DNA from: Chryseobacterium gleum
GTDB lineage: Bacteria; Bacteroidota; Bacteroidia; UBA10329
Reading direction: 5' to 3'
DNA length: 5,366 nt
Assembly: GCA_945874195.1 (NCBI GenBank)
Contig: CAMCFW010000182.1
Span: forward strand, 1-5,366
The notes under the pieces were generated by a model. That model was not told the origin of the DNA. It was given only the letters and a program-made list of their open reading frames with translations, and searched no databases. Position 1 is the stretch's first letter, and every line of letters starts with the position of its first letter. The position numbers were made by a program, and so were the translations under genes. Positions 1 to 5,366 of the stretch are shown piece after piece.

Positions 1-1111
1 TGTAGATGGATGTCTTTCGGTCGGGAATGCCTTTAGAATAGCCATCGAGCCAAGTGTCGAAGCCACTGTCGGCCACAGAAAGGTTGAAGCGGCCGTAGTT
101 ATGAAAATGCTTCATGAACAGCGCGTGGATGTTCTTGAAGAAATCGAAATCGCTGAAACAACCGGAGCGGTAAAGGAACAGGTCGCCTGCATAAGTGGTG
201 ACCCCTTCGGCCACATAGCCAAGGCGCATGTAGTTCTCCTTGGTGTAATCGTAGGGTTGCATTTCAATGGGACGCAATGCCTTCACGTTCCACGTATGGA
301 ACAACTCGTGCGAACTGATGCCGAGGAATTCATCGTAAAGCACTGGCTTGAGAATATCGTAGCTCGGGCCGAGCGCTATGACCGTGGAAGTTGAATGCTC
401 CACGCCATGATAGGTCTTGTACGTGCGGATCTGGAAGAGGAAATGGTATTCCTTGACCGGAAAATCGCCCATGGCCTGTATCTGAACAGAAGTGAACTTC
501 CTGAAATCGCCCAGAATGCGCTCCCAATCGGGTTTGAACTGACCTTGGAACCACACATGAAAAAGTGTTCCGTGCGCTTCGAACGAGCTATGCTGCAATC
601 CGGCACTGGCAATGAATGGGCTGTCGGCCAGTTCGTGGAAATCCTGAACGTGGAAGACGTTGAGACCAACGGAGCGCATGCCCGTTGCAACGGTCCAATC
701 CTTCGGAATGTCCAAGGTCAAGGTGGCGGGGCGATCGATCCATTCCGGCACGAACATGCAGCAGTTGACGGGGTTCCCGTAGAGTTGCTTGCCGTCCACA
801 TAGGTGCTACCGGCATTGAGTTCATCCGCGAAGTAGTTGTATTCGACCTTAACTTCAGATAGGCCTGTGGTGGTGATCTCCCATCGGTCCTTGGTCACTT
901 TTTTGAAGGCGATCTTTTCGCCTTTGGCGCTGAAAACCGTGAACTTCTGAATGTTCTTAGCAAAGTTTCCCAATTCGTATCGACCGGGGCGCCAAGCCGG
1001 AAGTTGTAGCTGGAGCGTATCGGCTGAAATGCCTGTAATTGCCAATTCGATGAACACGAAATGACGATGAGGTTCCTTGTAGATGATCCTGTATGCGATG
1101 CTGCCTTCCAT
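1..1111 (-). CDS. M61 family metallopeptidase (glycyl aminopeptidase-like), N-terminal part, cut by left window edge
   Basis: This is a zinc peptidase of clan MA. Characterised family members remove N-terminal Gly or Ala from peptides. Reading the minus strand from the ATG at 1111 gives 370 uninterrupted codons to the left edge. An N-terminal beta domain comes first, with the family signature PAWRPGRYE (W40, P42, G43, Y45). The catalytic domain follows, with HGVEHSTS at 235-242, the zinc site HELFH at 268-272 followed by TWN, and AEGVTTY with E302 as the likely third zinc ligand. Family members are usually near 600 residues, so the missing C-terminal part should include the rest of the catalytic domain and a PDZ domain. 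No signal peptide is visible, which suggests a cytoplasmic protein. The ATG at 1111 is the only one before an in-frame stop at 1178-1180, and a promoter box lies just upstream of it. The gene is divergent from the lipid operon and no functional link is evident. The family call is strong; the substrate is unknown. Confidence 0.94.
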   Translation of the reverse strand, partial: MEGSIAYRIIYKEPHRHFVFIELAITGISADTLQLQLPAWRPGRYELGNFAKNIQKFTVFSAKGEKIAFKKVTKDRWEITTTGLSEVKVEYNYFADELNAGSTYVDGKQLYGNPVNCCMFVPEWIDRPATLTLDIPKDWTVATGMRSVGLNVFHVQDFHELADSPFIASAGLQHSSFEAHGTLFHVWFQGQFKPDWERILGDFRKFTSVQIQAMGDFPVKEYHFLFQIRTYKTYHGVEHSTSTVIALGPSYDILKPVLYDEFLGISSHELFHTWNVKALRPIEMQPYDYTKENYMRLGYVAEGVTTYAGDLFLYRSGCFSDFDFFKNIHALFMKHFHNYGRFNLSVADSGFDTWLDGYSKGIPDRKTSIY

Positions 1112-1115
1112 GGGG

Positions 1116-1123
1116 CGAAAATA
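1116..1123 (-). promoter_or_regulatory. Putative Bacteroidota -7 promoter box of the M61 peptidase gene
   Basis: On the minus strand the sequence TATTTTCG ends four bases before the ATG at 1111. It matches the Bacteroidota -7 consensus TAnnTTTG at all but one fixed position. Its distance from the start codon would place transcription initiation at or beside the ATG, giving a leaderless mRNA. No clear -33 element was found at the expected distance. The support is the near-identical box, at the same offset, in front of the divergent gene at 1219. Confidence 0.5.
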
Positions 1124-1131
1124 TGAGTAAG

Positions 1132-1171
1132 GTTGGGAATAGTGATGAATGCAAAGTTCATTGTGCCCAAC
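1132..1171. repeat. Nested inverted repeat in the divergent intergenic region
   Basis: The outer arms are GTTGGG (1132-1137) and CCCAAC (1166-1171). The inner arms are ATGAA (1145-1149) and TTCAT (1157-1161). The centres of the two pairs differ by only 1.5 bp. The element lies wholly between the two divergent promoter boxes, where an operator for a dimeric regulator or a shared activator site would be expected. The arms are short, so chance is a real alternative. No regulator gene is in the window. Confidence 0.3.
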
Positions 1172-1206
1172 TTCGAACTAAGAACCCGTTATTTCCCTAA
1201 GCTTGG

Positions 1207-1214
1207 TACTTTCG
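1207..1214 (+). promoter_or_regulatory. Putative Bacteroidota -7 promoter box of the acyltransferase-ketosynthase operon
   Basis: TACTTTCG ends four bases before the ATG at 1219, one mismatch from the Bacteroidota -7 consensus TAnnTTTG. The stretch TACTTTCGCGCCATGG is nearly the same as TATTTTCGCCCCATGG on the other strand at 1123-1108. Initiation would fall at or next to the start codon, so a leaderless transcript is likely. This agrees with the lack of any Shine-Dalgarno sequence before the gene. No convincing -33 element was seen. Confidence 0.5.
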
Positions 1215-1218
1215 CGCC

Positions 1219-2085
1219 ATGGCGGGTTGGAGCGGAAAAAGCAGGGGAAACGCCCTCGGTTATTGGTTCTTCATCTTCTTTATGAAGAACTTCGGAATGG
1301 GTTTTACCTACGCATTCCTCCATTTCGTGGTCCTCTATTTCTTCCTTTTCTCATGGTCGTCCAGCAAATGGATCTATCGTTACTACCGCGATGGGTTGGG
1401 TTATGGTGTGTGGAAAAGCATCAGCGGTATTTACAGAACATATTACGTTTTCGGGCAGGTGATCATTGATAAGGTGGCCATGGCATCGGGCATCAAAGAC
1501 CGCTTTAACCTGACCCATAATGGAGCGGAATTCATTAGCAACATGGTGGAGAACCGAACGGGCGGCATCCTCATTTCGGGCCACATGGGGAACTGGGAAA
1601 TTGCCAGTCACCTGATGCGTGGTTATGGTGGTGTGGTGAACGTGGTGATGTATGATGAGGAGCACCAGAAGATCAAAAAGCACATTGACGAAACAACGGG
1701 TGGACGAAAGTTCAACGTCATCCCCATCAAAGACGATATTTCGCACGTCTTTCTCATCAGCAAGGCACTCTTGAACAAAGAACTGGTCTGTATTCATGGC
1801 GATCGGTTCCGAGAGGGAATGCGAACGCTGAAAAACGATTTCCTTGGCAGAGAAGCACAGTTTCCCTACGGCCCGTTCGCCATTGCCGCCAAGTTCGATG
1901 TACCGAAAGTGTTCGTCTATGGGTTCAAGACCGGAGTTCACGATTATAGCTTCTATTCAACCGAACCCATTTTTGGAAAGATGGAGCCCGAACACTTGCT
2001 GAGAAAGTATGTTGATGAAATGGACCGAATGGTGAAGAAATACCCGAACCAGTGGTTCAATTTTTACGACTTTTGGAAGCCTTGA
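1219..2085 (+). CDS. Lysophospholipid/lipid A-type acyltransferase (LpxL/HtrB-like LPLAT)
   Basis: This 288-residue inner-membrane acyltransferase belongs to the LpxL/HtrB family, whose members transfer an acyl chain from ACP to a hydroxyl acceptor. A hydrophobic anchor spans about residues 14-45 and is followed by the basic stretch KWIYRYYRDG. The catalytic HX4E motif is GHMGNWE (H122, E127). IHGDR (192-196) and FPYGPFAIAAK (215-225) are the next conserved blocks, and YPNQWFNFYDFW near the C-terminus is the usual family ending. Length is normal, and the start is set by the promoter box four bases upstream. It is the first gene of the operon, and its stop overlaps the thioesterase start. Alone it could be a lipid A or ornithine-lipid enzyme. 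Directly followed by a thioesterase and three ketosynthase-type genes, it more likely attaches the chain built by this pathway to its acceptor, as proposed for LPLATs in aryl-polyene and flexirubin clusters. The acceptor cannot be read from the sequence. Confidence 0.93.
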   Translation: MAGWSGKSRGNALGYWFFIFFMKNFGMGFTYAFLHFVVLYFFLFSWSSSKWIYRYYRDGLGYGVWKSISGIYRTYYVFGQVIIDKVAMASGIKDRFNLTHNGAEFISNMVENRTGGILISGHMGNWEIASHLMRGYGGVVNVVMYDEEHQKIKKHIDETTGGRKFNVIPIKDDISHVFLISKALLNKELVCIHGDRFREGMRTLKNDFLGREAQFPYGPFAIAAKFDVPKVFVYGFKTGVHDYSFYSTEPIFGKMEPEHLLRKYVDEMDRMVKKYPNQWFNFYDFWKP

Positions 2086-2507
2086 TCAAGGAACTCATTA
2101 ACACAACAATTTTCCGTGTACGCTTCAGCGAAGTGGATAGTCTGCGTATCGTATGGCATGGACATTACCTCAAATATTTTGAGGATGGTAGGGACGCATG
2201 GGCCAAGCAGGTCGGCTTCGATTTCACAGAAGTTTTCGAAAAGCATGGATTGCTGATGCCCCTCGCTTCATCACACATGGATTATAAATATCCGTTGCGC
2301 TACAACGATATCGGGTTGGTGGAGACAACCTTCGTCAATTCGCCTGCTGCTAAAATGATCTTCCGTTTCAAGGTGTATGACGAGAATAGAACTCAATTAA
2401 AGGCAACGGGCGAAACGGTACAGGTGTTCATGGACACATCCCATGTGCTGCAACTGAACACGCCACCTTTCTTTGAAGAGTGGAAACGAAATCACGGACT
2501 GCTTTGA
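2082..2507 (+). CDS. Hotdog-fold acyl-CoA/ACP thioesterase (4-hydroxybenzoyl-CoA thioesterase/YbgC-like)
   Basis: The protein has 141 residues when started at TTG 2082, the usual size of a single hotdog domain. Its family hydrolyses acyl or aroyl thioesters of CoA or ACP in the cytoplasm. RVRFSEVDSLRIVWHGHYLKY (12-32) aligns with the active-site region of Pseudomonas 4-hydroxybenzoyl-CoA thioesterase. D19 matches the catalytic Asp, IVWHGHY begins the long helix, and FEDGRD follows. The glycine four residues after SEV in the Pseudomonas enzyme is arginine here (R22). The TTG overlaps the previous stop as TTGA and leaves about ten residues before the first strand, as in homologues. A GTG at 2052 in the same frame would add ten residues lying over the end of the acyltransferase and is less likely. 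In this operon it could release or edit chains from the carrier protein, or process an aryl starter. The sequence does not decide between them. Confidence 0.88.
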   Translation: MIKELINTTIFRVRFSEVDSLRIVWHGHYLKYFEDGRDAWAKQVGFDFTEVFEKHGLLMPLASSHMDYKYPLRYNDIGLVETTFVNSPAAKMIFRFKVYDENRTQLKATGETVQVFMDTSHVLQLNTPPFFEEWKRNHGLL

Positions 2508-3625
2508 GCGAGGTTTTCATAGGAGCAAAGAGCGTTCTGTGTCCCTTGGGCGATACACCATCACAAGTGTATGAGGCCATGTTGAACGGACGATCAGGAT
2601 TGAGGTCTATGGACAAACCGTTCGGCATCACCACTTCAAGTCCTATTGGAATTATTCCCGAGATTCTCATTCCGCAAGAACATTTCGATAGCCTTCGACT
2701 CACCAACATGCTGGCCGCCTGTTACGAGCGTTCGGTCCGAAAACTTCGATATGATGCGTTTCAGGACCAGGACGGGCTCGTGATAATCTGCACCACCAAA
2801 GGCAACATTGATGTGATCGGCCGAGAAGATGATCCGCGGTTGCCATTGGGTCGGCTTGCCCACCTCTTAAAGCAGAGTTTTGACCTGGCCAATGATCCGA
2901 TGATCATTTCCAACGCCTGTATTTCGGGTTTGTTGGGCATCATAACCGCAGCACGATTGATCCGTGCAGGCAAATATGAGCATGTCATGGTTTTGGGTGG
3001 GGACATCGTTTCTGAATTCACACTTTCAGGATTTGCATCGCTGTATGCACTTTCAGAAACCGCGTGCAGACCATACGATAAGGACCGAACCGGGATTAAT
3101 CTTGGCGAGGCCGCAGCCGGATTGGTGCTCTCCAGCGATGAAACGATCTACAAAGGCACGCGCGACCGATACATTTCAGGCGCCAGTGCCAACGATGCGA
3201 ATCACATTTCGGGACCGTCCCGAACAGGCGAAGGTCTTTACAGAAGCATCGATCGCACCTTGGCTTCAGCTTCCGTCCGGCCCGAAAAGGTCGGGTACCT
3301 TTCCGCCCACGGAACAGGAACCTCCTTCAATGACGAAATGGAAAGCATCGCATTCGAAAGATGCGGGCTTTCAAACGTCCCCGTCAACAGTATGAAAGGC
3401 TATTTCGGACACACCTTGGGTGCGGCAGGTGTCATCGAAACCATGTTGGGGCTCGAAGGAATGAAACGAGGGCAGCTCGCTACATCTCTCGGATTTGAAG
3501 CAATGGGTGTTTCCCAACCGATGAATATCATTCAGAATGTACGCACCCCGACTTCGGATTATTTCCTCAAAACCGCATCGGGTTTTGGTGGTTGCAATGC
3601 GGCTGCTTTATTCGAATTAGGATGA
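2504..3625 (+). CDS. Beta-ketoacyl-[ACP] synthase (FabF/KAS II-like, type II), catalytically complete
   Basis: This condensing enzyme should join an acyl chain to malonyl-ACP with loss of CO2. From TTG 2504 it has 373 residues, shorter than FabF (about 410). The missing length is mainly before the nucleophile, C139 in ISNACISG. The second half has LSAHGTGT with H269 and SMKGYFGHTLGAAG with K298 and H303, so the Cys-His-His triad and the conserved Lys are all present. FGGCNA lies near the C-terminus. The start is inferred: TTG overlaps the thioesterase stop as TTGA and gives SEVFIGAKSVLCPLG, which aligns with the first strand of the family. A GTG at 2480 in frame would add eight residues over the thioesterase end. 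Its last codons overlap the next gene's ATG. Within the cluster it is one of two active ketosynthases and may pair with the half-length protein that follows. Its chain-length or starter preference is unknown. Confidence 0.92.
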   Translation: MSEVFIGAKSVLCPLGDTPSQVYEAMLNGRSGLRSMDKPFGITTSSPIGIIPEILIPQEHFDSLRLTNMLAACYERSVRKLRYDAFQDQDGLVIICTTKGNIDVIGREDDPRLPLGRLAHLLKQSFDLANDPMIISNACISGLLGIITAARLIRAGKYEHVMVLGGDIVSEFTLSGFASLYALSETACRPYDKDRTGINLGEAAAGLVLSSDETIYKGTRDRYISGASANDANHISGPSRTGEGLYRSIDRTLASASVRPEKVGYLSAHGTGTSFNDEMESIAFERCGLSNVPVNSMKGYFGHTLGAAGVIETMLGLEGMKRGQLATSLGFEAMGVSQPMNIIQNVRTPTSDYFLKTASGFGGCNAAALFELG

Positions 3626-4221
3626 GCTTATACCTGAAAACATATTGCATCATCAAGGATGGCGAAGTCCGCATCAATGGCGAACTCTTCTGCCAGCACA
3701 TGGACGAGGAGCCTTTTTTGCGTTCGGTTTACAAGCACATCGGCCTCAATTATCCGAAGTTCTTCAAGATGGATGAGCTTTCGCAACTTGGTTTTTTAGG
3801 CGCGGAAATGACGATTATCCGTTCAGAGATGGAGAAGTATGCGGACGATGAAGTAGCTGTCATCTTCTCAAACCGTTCGTCAAGTTTGCAGACCGATCAT
3901 CTCTATTATGAGACCCTTAAGAGCGGTATTCCAAGCCCAGCATTGTTCGTTTACACGCTACCGAACATCGAAGTGGGCGAGATCTGCATTCGCCACAAGC
4001 TATACGGAGAGAACAACTTTTTTATCACTGAACGGTTCAATGCACAGCTACTGCTCGATCAGTGCGAAACACTTTTTGAGGACAATGCCGCTAAGGCCGT
4101 ACTCATTGGTTGGACAGAAGTTGGGAATGGAAAACACGATGGTTTCTTCGCTTTCATCACTTCATCAGGTACGAACGAGGTAACGGCCGAAAGTTTGACT
4201 GACATTTATTTGGACCGATAG
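3622..4221 (+). CDS. Short ketosynthase-like protein without catalytic cysteine (chain-length-factor-like, N-terminal KAS domain)
   Basis: This 199-residue protein resembles only the first half of a KAS and is probably non-catalytic. Family-like blocks are YPKFFKMDELSQLGFLGAEM (44-63), DEVAVIFSNRSSS (76-88), SPALFVYTLPNIEVGEICIRH (105-125) and YGEN (128-131). The last two match the KAS segment that leads to the nucleophile. Where the Cys would be, about nine residues after the conserved Gly (G129), R138 and F139 occur, and no thiolase-like His motifs follow. The nearest cysteine, C148, is ten residues too late. The start is ATG 3622, which overlaps the previous stop as ATGA; an in-frame upstream ATG at 3592 would run 30 bases further into the ketosynthase gene. 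Sitting between two complete ketosynthases, it could be the inactive partner of a KAS heterodimer, like ApeC in aryl-polyene systems. That role is inferred from position and the lost Cys. Divergent relatives are annotated as beta-ketoacyl synthase N-terminal domain proteins. Confidence 0.84.
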   Translation: MSLYLKTYCIIKDGEVRINGELFCQHMDEEPFLRSVYKHIGLNYPKFFKMDELSQLGFLGAEMTIIRSEMEKYADDEVAVIFSNRSSSLQTDHLYYETLKSGIPSPALFVYTLPNIEVGEICIRHKLYGENNFFITERFNAQLLLDQCETLFEDNAAKAVLIGWTEVGNGKHDGFFAFITSSGTNEVTAESLTDIYLDR

Positions 4222-5366
4222 TGGAGATCGCGGTAACGGGCATAGGAGCCATTTCGGCCATAGGAAACGATGTGCAGGGGAACCTGCGTTCGTTATTGGC
4301 GAAGCAAACGGGCATTGGAAAAGCCAATTTTCTCAGCACAAAACTGACTGAAACCCATCTTTTTGGAGAAGTGAAGTTGAGCAACGAAGAGCTTCGGGAT
4401 GGGTTGAATTGGAAAGGCGATGCTGTTTCCAGAACCACCCTTTTAAGCGCTTGGGCCATGAAAGAGGCCATCGCGGAAGCTGGAATTGTAATAGACCATG
4501 AAGTCGGTTTGGTTTCATCCACTTCCGTTGGTGGCATGGACCGAAGCGAGGGCTTTTTCAAACCCTACTACACCGAACTGGATCTTGCGAACGTGTTCAT
4601 GCTCGGCACGCACGATTGCGGAACCTGTACCACACAGGCCGCAGCGCATTTCGGTATCACCGGCTACGCCACCACCATCAGCACAGCATGTTCGTCCGCG
4701 GCCAACGCCATTGCATTTGGAGCGCGTCTGCTGCGACAGGGAAAGTTGAAGCGCGTGATCGTTGGTGGAACCGATGCCTTGTGCCGATTTACCGCGAACG
4801 GCTTCAACTCGCTGATGATCTTAGACAACGAATGGTGCAAACCGTTCTCGGCCAATCGCGCTGGATTGAATTTGGGTGAGGCGGCCGCCTACCTTGTTCT
4901 GGAAAGCAGGGAAGATGCCGAATCCCGTGGAGCAGAAATTCTTGGTTTCGTGACAGGTTGGGCCAATACGAACGATGCATATCATCAAACAGCCTCATCA
5001 CCAGACGGAAACGGGGCATTCATGGCCATGACACAGGCATTGAAAAAGGCAGGATTGACTCCATCCGACATTAGTTACATAAACGCCCACGGAACTGGGA
5101 CCCAGAATAACGATCAGTCGGAAAGCATTGCGATCCATCGGGTTTTTGGTTCAGGAAAACCGCCCATCAGTTCCACAAAAGCCTACACGGGTCACACCTT
5201 GGCCGCGGCTGGCGCCATCGAAGCTGTGTATTCCATTTTGGCGCTGAAAGAGAACAAATTGTTCCCCAATTTGAACTACCAACAACCGATGGAAGAGAAC
5301 GACTGGAAACCGCAGTTGGAGGTTTCTAATGCTGAGATCAAACACGTGCTTTCTAATTCGTTCGGG
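4221..5366 (+). CDS. Beta-ketoacyl-[ACP] synthase (FabF-like), second copy, C-terminus cut by right window edge
   Basis: This second complete-type condensing enzyme is open for 382 codons to the window edge. The N-terminus MEIAVTGIGAISAIGND is the classic first strand of the family. The nucleophile is C157 in ISTACSSAANA, followed by GGTDAL (181-186), PFSANRAGLNLGEAAA (substrate-loop region), NAHGTGTQNND with H290, and STKAYTGHTLAAAG with K320 and H325. All catalytic residues are present. The final visible residues, SNSFG, begin the usual FGGNNA turn, so only some 15-30 residues should be missing. The start is GTG 4221, which shares its G with the preceding TAG stop. No other in-frame start fits the first strand. 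It is nearer to FabF in motif detail and length than the upstream KAS gene, so the two are not recent duplicates. It probably provides a different condensation step or partner in the same pathway. Confidence 0.95.
   Translation, partial: MEIAVTGIGAISAIGNDVQGNLRSLLAKQTGIGKANFLSTKLTETHLFGEVKLSNEELRDGLNWKGDAVSRTTLLSAWAMKEAIAEAGIVIDHEVGLVSSTSVGGMDRSEGFFKPYYTELDLANVFMLGTHDCGTCTTQAAAHFGITGYATTISTACSSAANAIAFGARLLRQGKLKRVIVGGTDALCRFTANGFNSLMILDNEWCKPFSANRAGLNLGEAAAYLVLESREDAESRGAEILGFVTGWANTNDAYHQTASSPDGNGAFMAMTQALKKAGLTPSDISYINAHGTGTQNNDQSESIAIHRVFGSGKPPISSTKAYTGHTLAAAGAIEAVYSILALKENKLFPNLNYQQPMEENDWKPQLEVSNAEIKHVLSNSFG

Larger units (their letters stand above)
1219..5366 (+). other. Five-gene operon, part of an aryl-polyene/flexirubin-type biosynthetic cluster (right end outside window)
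   Basis: All five plus-strand genes overlap their neighbours: by 4 bases (LPLAT/thioesterase), 4 bases (thioesterase/first KAS), 4 bases (first KAS/half-KAS) and 1 base (half-KAS/second KAS). There is no room for an internal terminator or a separate promoter outside coding sequence, so one polycistronic transcript from the region near 1207 is likely. Three KAS-family genes with an LPLAT and a hotdog thioesterase match the core of type II polyene pigment clusters. The carrier protein, reductase, dehydratase and starter-unit genes that would prove this are not in the window. Confidence 0.7.

Noticed and set aside
101..862. Two abutting plus-strand open frames (97 and 155 codons)
   Set aside because: They are antisense to the M61 peptidase, whose minus-strand frame shows the zinc-binding motif and family signatures. 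Their translations show no recognisable domain.
1139..1165. A second -7-like box (GAACTTTG on the minus strand) upstream of the M61 gene
   Set aside because: It matches TAnnTTTG about as well as the box at 1116-1123 but has no -33 partner and no mirrored counterpart before the divergent gene. It was not listed as a promoter.
895..1170. Minus-strand open frames of 91 and 65 codons starting at 1170 and 1154
   Set aside because: They lie out of frame over the N-terminal coding region of the M61 gene and have no family features. The in-frame ATG at 1111 gives the conserved protein.
1351..1941. 196-codon minus-strand open frame opposite the acyltransferase
   Set aside because: It is a long antisense shadow produced by codon bias. 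The plus strand encodes a complete LPLAT with HX4E and GDR motifs across the same bases.
2964..3395. 143-codon plus-strand open frame inside the first ketosynthase
   Set aside because: It is out of frame with the ketosynthase, whose catalytic His motif and reading continuity cover this stretch. The translation has no recognisable motif.
4157..4561. 134-codon minus-strand open frame across the half-KAS/second KAS junction
   Set aside because: It is antisense to two overlapping genes with recognisable protein sequence, and no domain was recognised in its translation.
4498..4879. Overlapping plus-strand open frames of 83 and 87 codons
   Set aside because: They are frame-shifted shadows within the second ketosynthase, covering its active-site region. 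The ketosynthase frame is uninterrupted from 4221 to the edge.

Overview
The window looks like chromosomal DNA from a member of the Bacteroidota, probably a Flavobacteriales- or Cytophagales-like lineage of moderate GC. Four things point there: start codons with no convincing Shine-Dalgarno sequence, TAnnTTcG boxes (the Bacteroidota -7 element) directly in front of two start codons, an N-terminal sequence of the acyltransferase that is typical of the phylum, and a gene set that matches flexirubin / aryl-polyene pigment clusters. This assignment rests on recognition of the sequence, not on a database search.

Layout. The left fifth (1-1111) is one minus-strand gene, the N-terminal 370 residues of a family M61 metallopeptidase that runs off the left edge. 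A 107-bp divergent intergenic region (1112-1218) follows. It holds two almost mirror-image promoter boxes, each four bases from a start codon, and a nested inverted repeat between them. From 1219 to the right edge runs a plus-strand operon of five genes with no spacer between any two: a lipid A-type acyltransferase (LPLAT), a hotdog-fold acyl-CoA/ACP thioesterase, a catalytically complete beta-ketoacyl synthase, a short half-length ketosynthase-like protein without the active-site cysteine, and a second catalytically complete ketosynthase that is cut by the right edge just before its C-terminus. The two outer genes are open at the window edges, and no stop codon for either is present here.

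How the genes work together (inference from family knowledge). Type II fatty-acid-like polyene pathways use several discrete ketosynthases, some paired with an inactive chain-length-factor-like partner, to extend an aryl or acyl starter on an acyl carrier protein. A thioesterase can edit or release the chain, and an LPLAT-type acyltransferase can move the finished acyl chain to a lipid or phenolic acceptor at the inner membrane. The order seen here (LPLAT, thioesterase, KAS, KAS-like, KAS) fits that scheme. No acyl carrier protein, dehydratase, ketoreductase, aryl starter enzyme, DarA/DarB dialkylresorcinol enzyme or exporter lies in the window. They would be expected to the right, and until they are seen the pigment assignment remains a well-founded hypothesis.

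The M61 peptidase gene is divergent and probably marks the left border of the cluster rather than belonging to it. No RNA genes, mobile elements, CRISPR arrays or clear terminators were seen, and no gene-free stretch exceeds 300 bases.
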